From Ruegeria denitrificans (GTDB taxonomy: Bacteria; Pseudomonadota; Alphaproteobacteria; Rhodobacterales; Rhodobacteraceae), in NCBI RefSeq assembly GCF_001458295.1, contig NZ_CYUD01000005.1:1-64000 (forward strand): a stretch of DNA of 64,000 bases, read 5' to 3'. Position numbers and translations under genes: made by a program. Every line of letters starts with the position of its first letter. The first letter of the stretch is position 1. A model generated the notes under the pieces. That model searched no databases and was not told the DNA's origin. It saw only the letters and a list, made by a program, of their open reading frames with translations. This document shows positions 6,465-15,081 of the stretch, in pieces.

Positions 6465-8528
6465 ATGGATTCATCTTCCGATAGATCGCTGGTGGTCTGG
6501 CTTGCGGTGACGGTGCTTGTGGCCATCTGCGTCGTGTTTGCCAAAAACCTTGGACCACTGGTCATCTATCCTGATGCACTGGTGTTACCGGTGACCGATC
6601 CGATGAACACCGCGATGCGGTGGTTTGTCGTGACTTTTGGGTGGTTCTTCAAAGCCATTTCCTGGCTGTTGGATTGGCCCATCCTACTGGCAAAGTCGCT
6701 TTTGCATGCAGTGCCATGGGCCGCATGGTTTGTGCTGTGGATCTATCTGGCCTTGCGTGCCGGGGGCAGAGGGTTAGCGATTTTCACCGCCATCAGTCTT
6801 ATGTACATGGTCACGTTTGGGTTCTGGTCCCAGTCGATGAACTCCTTCGCCTTGGTTGTTGTGTCGATCCCGATGGCGGTTGCGCTGGGTTTCGCGTTAG
6901 GAACGTGGGGGTTTCTGTCCGACCGGGCCTATCGGATCATCATGCCGATCCTTGATCTGATGCAGACGGTGCCCGCTTTTGCCTATTTACTGCCAATCCT
7001 GTTGTTGTTTGGCTTCGGCACGACTGTCGGTTTGGTCGCCTCGATCTTGTTCGCCTTTCCGCCGATGGTGCGCAACACCATTGTGGGTTTGCGCGGAGTT
7101 CCGGACGAGGTCATCGAATCCGGCCTTATGAGTGGTGCCACCCCGTCCCAACTGTTCTGGCGCGTGCGGGTTCCCACAGCACAGCGGCAGATACTGTTGG
7201 GGGTAAACCAGACGACGATGGCGTCATTGTCTATGGTGATCATCGCTTCGATCATCGGCGGCACCAACGATATCGGTTGGGAGGTCCTTTCGACCATGCG
7301 CAAAGCGCAGTTCGGCGAAAGCCTGCTGGCCGGGATCGTGATCGCGCTGATGGCCATGGTGCTCGACCGGATCACGTGGGGGTTTGCAGTGCAATCCAGC
7401 CCAACCAAGCGCGGTGCTGCAGGCTGGATCATCTGCGCCGTACTGTTTGGCGCGGCCTGGCTGCTGGCTTTGCTCTTCCCGCCCTTCAAGGACTGGCCCG
7501 AGGCTTGGGTCCTGAACCCGGCCCCCGCAATGAACGCGGGGCTTGAGTGGATTTTTGTCGAATTCCGCACTGTGCTTGAGGCGATCAAACGGGCCGCGCT
7601 TTTCTATTTGATGCTGCCGATCAAGATCGGGCTGTCTCAGGCCGTCAGCCCATTTACCTGGGGTTTCGCCATGACTCCGGCGGTAACCACGGGCTATTCC
7701 CTGATCGTCGCAGCGGTGGCTGCGTATTTCTCCTTCAAAGGAAAGCTGCTTCCGGCCCTTTGGGTGATCCTGTTCGCGCTGGTTCTGTATTCCGGTTTGA
7801 CCGGTTTGGCCTGGGTGGCGCTTAGTGCTGTCATCGTGGCTCTTGCCTGGCAGGCCGGGGGCAAAAACCTTGCCCTCTGGGCGTTGGCGGGGGTCGCCTT
7901 CTTACTGCTGACCGGGATTTGGGAGCCGTCGGTCATTTCCTTGTACCTCTGCGGCGTTGGCGTACTTCTGTCCTTTATTTTCGGTAGCGCGATCGGCACC
8001 TGGGCGTCCGAGAATGACACCGTATCGCGCATGGTTCGGCCCGTGATTGACACGCTGCAGACCATGCCCTTGTTCGTGATCCTCATCCCATTTGTGATGG
8101 TGTTCAAAATCGGCGAATTCACGGCCCTTCTGGCCATCATCGTTTACGCGATCGTTCCGGCGATCCGTTACACTGAACACGGGCTGCGCAATCTTCCGCA
8201 TGACGTGATTGAGGCCGCAACGGCCATCGGCACGACGCCCCGTCAATTGCTGTGGCAGGTGAAACTGCCGCTGGCGGTGCCCTCAATCATGCTGGGTTTG
8301 AACCAGACGATTATGTTCGGTATCTCGATGCTGGTGATCACGGCACTGGTTGGAACCGACGATCTGGGTCAGCAGATTTACATCGGTCTTGGAGACGGTG
8401 ATTTCGGAGTCGGTATGACGGCAGGAATTGGTATGGCCATCATTGCCATGATCGCCGACCGCATCACCCAAGGGTTCAGTCAGCAAATTCAGGCACGACT
8501 GGGGGTGAAGCTGAACGAGTCCTTGTGA
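6465..8528 (+). CDS. Glycine betaine/proline-type ABC permease, fused tandem (two permease domains)
   Basis: Inner-membrane channel of the importer. At 687 residues it is about twice the length of a single ProW-type permease. It carries two binding-protein-dependent permease domains, one at about residues 130-300 (EVIESGLMSGATPSQLFWRVRVP, the EAA loop) and one at about 485-680 (DVIEAATAIGTTPRQLLWQVKLP, the second EAA loop). Extra hydrophobic helices link the halves. A fused pair would build the whole channel from one chain. The ATG at 6465 is 5 bases after the ATPase stop; the frame opens earlier within the ATPase gene but has no family support there. It is followed by a terminator at 8564-8590. 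Confidence 0.87.
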   Translation: MDSSSDRSLVVWLAVTVLVAICVVFAKNLGPLVIYPDALVLPVTDPMNTAMRWFVVTFGWFFKAISWLLDWPILLAKSLLHAVPWAAWFVLWIYLALRAGGRGLAIFTAISLMYMVTFGFWSQSMNSFALVVVSIPMAVALGFALGTWGFLSDRAYRIIMPILDLMQTVPAFAYLLPILLLFGFGTTVGLVASILFAFPPMVRNTIVGLRGVPDEVIESGLMSGATPSQLFWRVRVPTAQRQILLGVNQTTMASLSMVIIASIIGGTNDIGWEVLSTMRKAQFGESLLAGIVIALMAMVLDRITWGFAVQSSPTKRGAAGWIICAVLFGAAWLLALLFPPFKDWPEAWVLNPAPAMNAGLEWIFVEFRTVLEAIKRAALFYLMLPIKIGLSQAVSPFTWGFAMTPAVTTGYSLIVAAVAAYFSFKGKLLPALWVILFALVLYSGLTGLAWVALSAVIVALAWQAGGKNLALWALAGVAFLLLTGIWEPSVISLYLCGVGVLLSFIFGSAIGTWASENDTVSRMVRPVIDTLQTMPLFVILIPFVMVFKIGEFTALLAIIVYAIVPAIRYTEHGLRNLPHDVIEAATAIGTTPRQLLWQVKLPLAVPSIMLGLNQTIMFGISMLVITALVGTDDLGQQIYIGLGDGDFGVGMTAGIGMAIIAMIADRITQGFSQQIQARLGVKLNESL

Positions 8529-8563
8529 TCCCGTGATTATTCGCATGCAGATGACGGGGGCTA

Positions 8564-8590
8564 AAGCATCCGCAGATGCTTGATCTTTTC
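8564..8590 (+). terminator. Intrinsic terminator after the betaine transporter
   Basis: AAGCATC (8564-8570) pairs with GATGCTT (8575-8581) around loop CGCA, then GATCTTTTC. It lies 35 bases past the permease stop. Confidence 0.65.
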
Positions 8591-8838
8591 TGATGAATTT
8601 CCCCTATATAGTTGCAGAAACTAGAAACTATACCCTGCAAAATCTCAATTTTAATCAAATATAATTAGAATTAAGCTTGCGTTGAACTGGGGGAGGGCGT
8701 CACGACGACAGCGTGGTCGACAACGGGCCAAGTACTCCTCACCGGTAAGGGTGAACGACTGGCAAATCATACTTGCATACGTGATTTCTATCGGTTGCTG
8801 TAAGCTGGAGAGTTCGACAGGGTTGGGAGGAGAAAAGA
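8591..8838. other. AT-rich region upstream of the TRAP operon
   Basis: With the terminator this forms a 310-base gap between operons. It should hold the TRAP operon promoter; runs such as TATAATTAGAATTAAG near 8660 are promoter-like, but I cannot fix a -35/-10 pair. No open frame resembles a known family. A GGAGGAG ribosome site lies just before the dctP start. Confidence 0.4.
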
Positions 8839-9885
8839 ATGAACGCGTTCCATACAATCAAAAACTCGGTTATTGGCGCCTTATTGGCCACAGGCATTTC
8901 GTCGTCGGCGTTGGCTGCTGAGTTCGACTTTAAGTTGCACCATTTTCTAAGCCCAAAAGCACCGGCGCATGCAAAGATGCTCGAGCCCTGGGCCGAACGG
9001 ATCATGGAGGCCTCGGACGGGCGCATCATGATCGAAATCTTTCCGTCCATGACGCTGGGTGGAAAACCACCGCAATTGCCGCGTCAGGCGCGTGACGGCG
9101 TTGTCGATATGGTCTGGATGGTAAACGCCTATGCTTCGGGCGCTTTTCCCCGGACGGAGGTATTCGAACTGCCCGGAGTCCATCAAGGCGAAAGTGCCGC
9201 GGTGAACAAGGCAATGCTGGAAATGTACCCCGACGAACTGTCGAAAGATTTCAAAGGCCTCGTGGCCTTGTTCCAGCATGTTCACGGCGGCAATGCTATT
9301 CACATGGCCAGCGAACCGGTACGGTCACCGGAAGAATTCGCGGGTAAAAAAATCCGCATACCGTCACGGACTGGCGCATGGGTGTTGGAAGCGTTAGGGG
9401 CCAGCCCCGTACAAACCTCGGTCGGTGAAATTCCCGTCGCTCTTTCAAAGAAAGTCATCGACGGAGCGTTGATCCCGTTCGAGATTATTCCCCCGCTGAA
9501 AATACAGGAGCAAACAGAATACCAGATCGAAGGTCCAGGCGGGAAAAGGTTGGGAACCACGACATTTTCGCTTGTGATGAACGAGGATCGTTGGGACAGT
9601 TTGCCTGCGGATATTCAGCAGATTTTCATCGAAAATTCAGGTCCAGAATGGCACGCTGAAGTGGGTGAAATCTGGGACGGATCCGAAGCGTTCGGCATAG
9701 GCATCGCCACTAAGGCCGGGAACGAGCATATCCAGCTTAGCAGTGAAGAATGGAATGCGTTTGAAGCGGCGCTTGAACCGGTGGCGGCACGCTGGATCGC
9801 TGAGATGAATGAAAAAGGCATTGATGGGCAAGCCATATACGACCGTGCCGTCAGCCTTGTTTCTCAGAACATGAGTTCGCAGTGA
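8839..9885 (+). CDS. dctP: TRAP transporter substrate-binding protein (DctP family)
   Basis: Periplasmic receptor of a tripartite ATP-independent transporter that imports organic acids with a sodium or proton gradient. The 348-residue protein has a signal peptide ending SSALAAEF and the family pattern: FKLHHFLSPKAPAHAKMLEPWAERI, PSMTLGGKPPQLPRQARDG, and the ligand-carboxylate Arg region FAGKKIRIPSRTGAWVLEALGA. A strong GGAGGAG site precedes the ATG. DctQ and DctM genes follow in tight order. The operon converges on the pca genes, so an aromatic or other monocarboxylate ligand is possible but is only inferred from position. Confidence 0.92.
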   Translation: MNAFHTIKNSVIGALLATGISSSALAAEFDFKLHHFLSPKAPAHAKMLEPWAERIMEASDGRIMIEIFPSMTLGGKPPQLPRQARDGVVDMVWMVNAYASGAFPRTEVFELPGVHQGESAAVNKAMLEMYPDELSKDFKGLVALFQHVHGGNAIHMASEPVRSPEEFAGKKIRIPSRTGAWVLEALGASPVQTSVGEIPVALSKKVIDGALIPFEIIPPLKIQEQTEYQIEGPGGKRLGTTTFSLVMNEDRWDSLPADIQQIFIENSGPEWHAEVGEIWDGSEAFGIGIATKAGNEHIQLSSEEWNAFEAALEPVAARWIAEMNEKGIDGQAIYDRAVSLVSQNMSSQ

Positions 9886-9889
9886 TCTG

Positions 9890-10408
9890 ATGCGGCAGCA
9901 GAATGGAGGCGGCGTGACAAAGTTGGAATTTATTGCCCGCTACCTGATCACAAGCTGGGCGCTTATCGGCGGCTTTGTCCTGATTGGCGTCGTTCTGGTG
10001 AATGCCTGGTCGATCCTGGCCGGAGCCATTATCAACAAGCCTTTTCCAGGGGATTTCGAACTGACCGAGATGGGCGCGGCGATTGCCGCGTTCTGTTTCC
10101 TGCCATACTGCCAACTAGTGGGGGCCAACGTGTCGGCCGATATTTTCACCATGAAGGCCGGGCCGACTTCGGTGGCGTTGATGTCAATTCTGGCAGCGAT
10201 TGTCGCTTTGTTGTTTGCTGCTTTGCTGATCTGGCGGATGAGCGTCGGCCTGCAGGATTATCGGGAATATGAAGAGTTTACGGGAATTTTGGGAATTCCA
10301 ATCTGGTGGGCATTTGTTCCGGTCCTGATATCTCTTGTTCTTCTTTTCTCTGCTTCGCTGATAACGCTCACCGAGGCCGTCGGAACATTTCGGAAAAGCA
10401 GGGCCTGA
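9890..10408 (+). CDS. dctQ: TRAP transporter small permease (DctQ family)
   Basis: Small membrane subunit that docks the binding protein on the large permease. Four hydrophobic helices are visible (WALIGGFVLIGVVLVNAW, AIAAFCFLPYCQLV, SILAAIVALLFAALLIW, WAFVPVLISLVLLFSA), matching the family, and FELTEMGAAIAAFCFLPY is the usual second-helix region. The ATG at 9890 lies 4 bases after the dctP stop; an alternative GTG at 9914 has a GGAGG only 4 bases upstream and would give 164 residues beginning VTKLEFIARY, which looks more like the family start. The large subunit begins 3 bases after the stop. Confidence 0.85.
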   Translation: MRQQNGGGVTKLEFIARYLITSWALIGGFVLIGVVLVNAWSILAGAIINKPFPGDFELTEMGAAIAAFCFLPYCQLVGANVSADIFTMKAGPTSVALMSILAAIVALLFAALLIWRMSVGLQDYREYEEFTGILGIPIWWAFVPVLISLVLLFSASLITLTEAVGTFRKSRA

Positions 10409-10411
10409 TCC

Positions 10412-11767
10412 ATGGACAGCATTACGATCGGATTTCTGGGCCTCGGGGCGCTTGTTTTTCTGATCGCGATCCGAATGCCCATTGCTTACGCAATGATTAC
10501 AGTAGGCGGCGTAGGTATTGCCTTGTTGAACGGTCCAATGATTGTTCTAAGCCAGCTTAAGGATTTGGCTTACGGTCAGTTTTCGATCTACGACCTGTCC
10601 GTTGTTCCGCTGTTCGTTCTGATGGGGGCGATTGCATCGCGGACGGGATTGAGCGCGGATCTGTTCCGCGCTGCCAATGCCTGGCTTGGATGGATGCGCG
10701 GTGGCGTAGCAATGTCTGCCATTGCAGCGTGCGCCGGATTCGGTGCCGTTTGCGGATCATCATTGGCCACAGCGTCGACGATGGGTCGGGTCGCGTTGCC
10801 CGAACTCAAGCGTTACAACTATTCTTCCACGCTGGGGACAGGAACCATTGCGGCAGGCGGCGTTCTGGGCATCCTTATTCCCCCCTCGGTGGTTCTGATC
10901 ATCTATGCCATCATTGTTGAGGCCAATGTTGTGACCATGTTCATGGCAGCCTTGTTTCCTGGTCTGATTGCGGTCGCCTTCTTTATCTTGACTATTCTGA
11001 TCTACGTACTGGTCAAACCGGATGCCGGACCTCGCGGCGAGTCCGCCTCCAGGCAAGAACTGATCAGCGCCACGTTGAATGTGCTGCCTGTTGGAGTGGT
11101 CTTTGGAGTTGTGATCGGGGGGATTTATTTTGGTCTGTTCAACCCGACGCCGGCAGCGGCAGTTGGGGTCGTTATGGTGGCCTTGTTTGGCCTGTTTCGA
11201 GGGCAAGTCACCCTGAGTGCTGGTCGCGAGGCTCTGCTGGAAACGGCACGGACAACCGGGATGATCTACTTGATTCTTTTGGGCGCCGAATTGCTAAAGA
11301 TTTTCATGTCGCGGGGCGGCGTGCCGCAAGCGATGGCGGAAATGATGGCCAATTCCAGCCTGACACCCATGACCACCCTGATGGTCTTGTTGTTTGCCCT
11401 GATCCTGCTGGGCTGTCTCATGGATAGCCTTTCGATGATCTTGTTGGCGATTCCGTTCTTTTGGCCGGTGCTGGTTGAAATCAATGGCGGCGACTACGCG
11501 ACCGCGGATATGTCGCCGTTCGGTATGGATACCGAAGACCTCAAGATCTGGTTTGGTATTTTGGCGCTTATTGTCGTCGAACTTGGATTGATCACGCCAC
11601 CCGTCGGGATGAATGTCTTCATTATTTCGGCTCAGGCACCTGATGTTCCGATGCGGGATACGTTTCTGGGGGTTCTACCGTTTTTCGCTGCCGAAATTGT
11701 ACGTGTGGGCGTTCTGATTGCTTTCCCCGCGCTTACCCTTTGGCTGCCGCGAATATTGGCCGGGTAG
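10412..11767 (+). CDS. dctM: TRAP transporter large permease (DctM family)
   Basis: Main transport channel of the TRAP system, 451 residues with roughly 12 membrane helices. Family landmarks are SVVPLFVLMGAIASRTGLSADLF near residue 65, the Gly-rich AGFGAVCGSSLATASTMGRVALPEL, GGVLGILIPPSVVLIIYAI, and near the C-terminus ELGLITPPVGMNVFIIS. It is the last gene of the operon. No clear terminator follows before pcaB, which ends in the opposite direction 83 bases away. Confidence 0.93.
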   Translation: MDSITIGFLGLGALVFLIAIRMPIAYAMITVGGVGIALLNGPMIVLSQLKDLAYGQFSIYDLSVVPLFVLMGAIASRTGLSADLFRAANAWLGWMRGGVAMSAIAACAGFGAVCGSSLATASTMGRVALPELKRYNYSSTLGTGTIAAGGVLGILIPPSVVLIIYAIIVEANVVTMFMAALFPGLIAVAFFILTILIYVLVKPDAGPRGESASRQELISATLNVLPVGVVFGVVIGGIYFGLFNPTPAAAVGVVMVALFGLFRGQVTLSAGREALLETARTTGMIYLILLGAELLKIFMSRGGVPQAMAEMMANSSLTPMTTLMVLLFALILLGCLMDSLSMILLAIPFFWPVLVEINGGDYATADMSPFGMDTEDLKIWFGILALIVVELGLITPPVGMNVFIISAQAPDVPMRDTFLGVLPFFAAEIVRVGVLIAFPALTLWLPRILAG

Positions 11768-11850
11768 GGGGTATTCTTGGGGCCACTTTGTCCAATACAG
11801 AAGCTGTCTAATTTGGCAGGGGATGTAATCCTGAATTGCCAACTTTTGAG

Positions 11851-12906
11851 TTACTTTCCCAATCGCTCGATCTGATCCGCAAGTTCCAGCGCGACCCCGA
11901 GGGCTCTGCCGGTGGTCTGGATCATCTGCGGCAGCACCATCCATTCCAAAGACCAGGCGCTGCCGGAACGCTCTTGCTCATGAACAAGCGCGTGATTCAT
12001 CGCTGAAAGCAGGGTGGCGTTATAGCGTGCCAATGTGATCAGCAATTCCGCCTTCACGGGGTTTTGTTTGTGAGGCATGGCCGATGAGCCGCCTCCGCCG
12101 GAAAGGCCGATTTCATCAATCCCCTGCTGAGCCATCAGTGCAACGTCCTGACCGACCTTGCCCAGCGAACCGGAAACCAACGATAGCCATCCCGCGAATT
12201 CAGTGATGCTGTCGCGGCGATTGTGCCAACTTCTGGGCGCAACATTCAAGCCAAGTGTCTTGGCCATTTCTGCGCCAATCTGCCCTGCATCCTTTCCCAA
12301 AGCGGCACCATTTCCGACGGCACCACCTAATTGAAGATTCAATAGACGTGGCTTGATCTGATCCAGTCGGACAAGATGGTCGTCAATCGGCAAAATCCAA
12401 CTGTTCATTCGATCCGCGACTTTCATTGGCAGCGCGGCCTGCATCCGGGTGCGACCCATCAACTCGTTTTCACCAAGAGCGTCGCGATGGGCACTCAGCC
12501 GCTCTTTCAAATCAGACAGGCGTTCCGAGAACAGACAGCAAAATGTCTTCAATGAAAGGATCAATGCGGTGTCGATTATGTCCTGTGACGTCAGCCCGCT
12601 GTGGACGGCGGAGCGGTAATTGTCTGGCAAAGCCGCCTTTATGGATCGCACGAGCGCGGGCACGACGACACCGTCGATGGCGACGCCCTCACGAAGCTCG
12701 TCTACATCAATCGCGACGTCCCTGATGGCACTGGCTGCATTTTGGGCAGTCTGAGGGTCAATCCGCCCCACAGCACCTAAAGCGACAGTATACGCAGCCT
12801 CGACAGCCAGTATATGTTGCAGTTGAACATCTGTGGAAAGCGTTTGACCGACCTCATCGTCGCCAAACAATCCACCGAGCCATGGGTGATCGAAAACGTC
12901 ACTCAT
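11851..12906 (-). CDS. pcaB: 3-carboxy-cis,cis-muconate cycloisomerase
   Basis: Converts 3-carboxy-cis,cis-muconate to 4-carboxymuconolactone in the protocatechuate branch of the beta-ketoadipate pathway. It belongs to the fumarase/aspartase superfamily: SAVHSGLTSQDIIDTA near residue 95, RTRMQAALPMKVADR near 155, and the signature GGSSAMPHKQNPVKAEL near 265 are visible. The length of 351 residues is at the short end for PcaB, as in other roseobacters. It is the last gene of the pobA-pcaDCHGB run but is separated from pcaG by a 396-base gap that contains the BKACE relic, so it may rely on readthrough or its own promoter. Confidence 0.92.
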   Translation of the reverse strand: MSDVFDHPWLGGLFGDDEVGQTLSTDVQLQHILAVEAAYTVALGAVGRIDPQTAQNAASAIRDVAIDVDELREGVAIDGVVVPALVRSIKAALPDNYRSAVHSGLTSQDIIDTALILSLKTFCCLFSERLSDLKERLSAHRDALGENELMGRTRMQAALPMKVADRMNSWILPIDDHLVRLDQIKPRLLNLQLGGAVGNGAALGKDAGQIGAEMAKTLGLNVAPRSWHNRRDSITEFAGWLSLVSGSLGKVGQDVALMAQQGIDEIGLSGGGGSSAMPHKQNPVKAELLITLARYNATLLSAMNHALVHEQERSGSAWSLEWMVLPQMIQTTGRALGVALELADQIERLGK

Positions 12907-12957
12907 ACATCACTCGATACATACAAACCGGCTTTAATGACGACCATCTACTACTCC

Positions 12958-13236
12958 TCAGGCAGCGGCTAACCCAAGGATTTTACGGGCTTCACCGGGA
13001 TTGGCACAAGCCTTACATTGTCTTCCAGACAGGTGCGGGTATGCCCCCCCCAGTCGCGATAGTCCATTCATGGACGACAATCAGGTTTGGCCCGATGCCG
13101 GCCGCGCACCACTCGCCACAAACGCTTCTTGCGTGCTTTTGATCTGCTCTTCAACGCTGATTGGAACCGCAGGGTTGTTCGCTTTGGTTGGTAATGAGCC
13201 GGTGATGGCGACGCAGATGTTGCATGGTTTATTCAT
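12958..13236 (-). pseudogene. Relic of a beta-keto acid cleavage enzyme (BKACE, DUF849)
   Basis: A minus-strand frame from the ATG at 13236 encodes NKPCNICVAITGSLPTKANN and PAVPISVEEQIKSTQEAF, the unmistakable N-terminus of BKACE proteins. After about 43 codons it jumps to GIGPNLIVVHEW and IATGG-HTRTCLEDNVRL, a late conserved block. An eight-G run there breaks the frame. It then jumps again to ANPGEARKILGLAAA and stop, the C-terminus. Only about 280 of the usual 900 bases remain, so two internal deletions and frameshifts have destroyed it. BKACE enzymes join a beta-keto acid and acetyl-CoA. The relic sits between pcaG and pcaB on their strand, so an intact copy probably belonged to this operon. 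Confidence 0.85.
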
Positions 13237-13302
13237 GGCGAATATCTTTCGGAATAGCTGACCTGCCCCTAAGCAACGAAAGGGAAGGGGCAGGCCGAAA
13301 GC

Positions 13303-13923
13303 TCAGATATCAAAAAACACAGTCTCGTTCTCGCCCTGAAGGCGTATGTCGAACCGATAGACAGCTTGCCCATCTCGTTCGGAGCGCTGAGCAATCAAAG
13401 TTTGGCGGCGGCTTTCCCATTCAACCAGATTAATAACCGGATCAGCGGCGTTCGCCCTTTCCTCGTCGCTGAAATAGAGGCGGGTATTAAGGCCGACATT
13501 GATGCCCCGTGCCACGATCCACAGGTTGATATGAGGGGCCATCGTCATGCCTGAACGACCGGGAACTAAGCCAGGCTTTACCGTATCAAATCCCCATTCG
13601 CCGGTTTCAAAATCGGTTATCACGCGGCCCCAACCACGAAACCCAGCTTCGACCTCACCCGCATGCTCGGGGTGGGCGTATATTCCATCGGCATTGGCTT
13701 GCCATGCCTCGATCAGCACATCTTTGAGCGGGTTGCCTGTCCCGTCGATGACCAGACCTTCGATCCGGATGCGATCGCCCTTGGCATTGGGTCCGGCAAT
13801 ATCCCAACCCAGCTCAGTTCTATAGATATCGAATCCGGCCGCACCGGGCGCAAGGCCAATATGAACAAATGGGCCAGCGGTCTGAGACGGAGTTTCCTTA
13901 AGATAGTTCAGCTCTTGAGGCAT
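13303..13923 (-). CDS. pcaG: Protocatechuate 3,4-dioxygenase alpha subunit
   Basis: Non-catalytic but active-site-lining subunit of the ring-opening intradiol dioxygenase, 206 residues. The start PQELNYLKETPSQTAGPFVHIGLAP is the classic PcaG opening. Further family blocks are GLVIDGTGNPLKDVLIEAWQ, FRGWGRVITDFETGEWGFDTVKPG and APHINLWIVARGINVGLNTRLYF. It lacks the Tyr/His iron ligand set, as expected for alpha. I use the ATG at 13923, 4 bases after the pcaH stop; a longer frame to 14010 overlaps pcaH and is not family-like. It is translationally close to pcaH, consistent with a heterodimer repeated in the holoenzyme. Confidence 0.95.
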   Translation of the reverse strand: MPQELNYLKETPSQTAGPFVHIGLAPGAAGFDIYRTELGWDIAGPNAKGDRIRIEGLVIDGTGNPLKDVLIEAWQANADGIYAHPEHAGEVEAGFRGWGRVITDFETGEWGFDTVKPGLVPGRSGMTMAPHINLWIVARGINVGLNTRLYFSDEERANAADPVINLVEWESRRQTLIAQRSERDGQAVYRFDIRLQGENETVFFDI

Positions 13924-13927
13924 CGGA

Positions 13928-14707
13928 TCAGTTCCCTTCCAGCCGGTTCTCGAACAGGGTGGACCGGCGACCCCGCAAGACGATGTCGAATTTGTAAGCG
14001 ATCGTATCAAGAGGGATCGTCGCGTTCATATCCAGCGTTGCAACCAACTGTTCTATTGCTTCCGGGTCAGGAATCGCCTGCACAATGGGGCATAGCCGGA
14101 TCAGCGGATCCCCCTGAAAATAACATTGCGTGATCAGACGTTGCGCAAAGGCCGTCCCAAAGATGGAAAAGTGAACATGCGCGGGGCGCCAGGTGTTGAC
14201 CCAGTTGCGCCAAGGGTAGGCACCGGGTTTCACGGTTCGAAAATAGTAATACCCGTTTTCATCTGTAATTGAGCGCCCGCACCCGCCAAAATTCGGATCG
14301 ATTGGGGCAAGATAGGTGTCTTTCTTATGGCGATATCGCCCCCCGGCGTTGGCTTGCCAGATTTCCACAAGTGTGTTGGGCACGGGGCGACCGTTTTCAT
14401 CCAGAACCCGCCCATGCAGAATGATCCGTTCGCCAATCGGGCCTTCACCGGGTTTGGCAAAGTTAGACAGCAAATCCCTATCTATCGGATCAACATCATC
14501 ATGCCCAAAGACCGGACCAGTGATTTCGCTCATGGAATTCTGCAGACTTATCAGCGGATGTTTCGGCGACCGCGATGTCGACGTCTTATAGTTCTGAGCA
14601 TATGCGGGGGGATGCCACTTACGATCACGCTGGTAGAATTCGCCCGGTTTCACCATGTCGACATATTCCTTTTCAATACGGAAACGTTCGCGCGTTTCTC
14701 GTGTCAA
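13928..14707 (-). CDS. pcaH: Protocatechuate 3,4-dioxygenase beta subunit
   Basis: Iron-bearing catalytic subunit that cleaves protocatechuate between its hydroxyls to 3-carboxy-cis,cis-muconate. The 259-residue protein shows [20 protein letters not shown] and [19 protein letters not shown] near the start. The non-haem Fe(III) ligands are visible as the Tyr in GGRYRHKKD, the Tyr in [10 protein letters not shown] and the two His in [12 protein letters not shown]. The N-terminus has about 20 residues more than common PcaH proteins, and a later start is possible. The ATG overlaps the pcaC stop by 4 bases, indicating translational coupling. Confidence 0.95.
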   Translation of the reverse strand: MTRETRERFRIEKEYVDMVKPGEFYQRDRKWHPPAYAQNYKTSTSRSPKHPLISLQNSMSEITGPVFGHDDVDPIDRDLLSNFAKPGEGPIGERIILHGRVLDENGRPVPNTLVEIWQANAGGRYRHKKDTYLAPIDPNFGGCGRSITDENGYYYFRTVKPGAYPWRNWVNTWRPAHVHFSIFGTAFAQRLITQCYFQGDPLIRLCPIVQAIPDPEAIEQLVATLDMNATIPLDTIAYKFDIVLRGRRSTLFENRLEGN

Positions 14708-15081
14708 TCTTGTTCCATTTCATCATAGGTTTGTTTGGCCAGCTTCAGCGCATGGTTGGCGCGCGGAACGCCCGCGTAGATAGCCACATGTTGAAAGGCC
14801 TCTAAAACATCTTGTTTGCTTGCTCCGGTATTGGCCGTGGCGCGTATATGCATCGGGATTTCCTCAAAATTCCCAAGTGCAGCCAGCAGCGCCAGTGTCA
14901 ACATCGAGCGTTCCCGATCCGAAATACCGTCAGACGCCCAAACCGTGCCCCAGGCCCCTTCGGTAATCAAAGTCTGAAACGGCTCATCAAAAGAAGTTTT
15001 GCAGCCTTCGGTGTGATCGACATGGGTATCACCCAGAATCGACCGCCGCACATCCATGCCTTGTTGATAACGGTTAGCCAT
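14704..15081 (-). CDS. pcaC: 4-carboxymuconolactone decarboxylase
   Basis: Removes CO2 from 4-carboxymuconolactone to give beta-ketoadipate enol-lactone. The 125-residue protein has the AhpD-like fold pattern: the first half carries [36 protein letters not shown] and the second half [18 protein letters not shown]. The length is that of stand-alone PcaC, not the PcaDC (PcaL) fusion. It overlaps pcaD by 8 bases and pcaH by 4, so the three are read as one coupled block. Confidence 0.95.
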   Translation of the reverse strand: MANRYQQGMDVRRSILGDTHVDHTEGCKTSFDEPFQTLITEGAWGTVWASDGISDRERSMLTLALLAALGNFEEIPMHIRATANTGASKQDVLEAFQHVAIYAGVPRANHALKLAKQTYDEMEQD

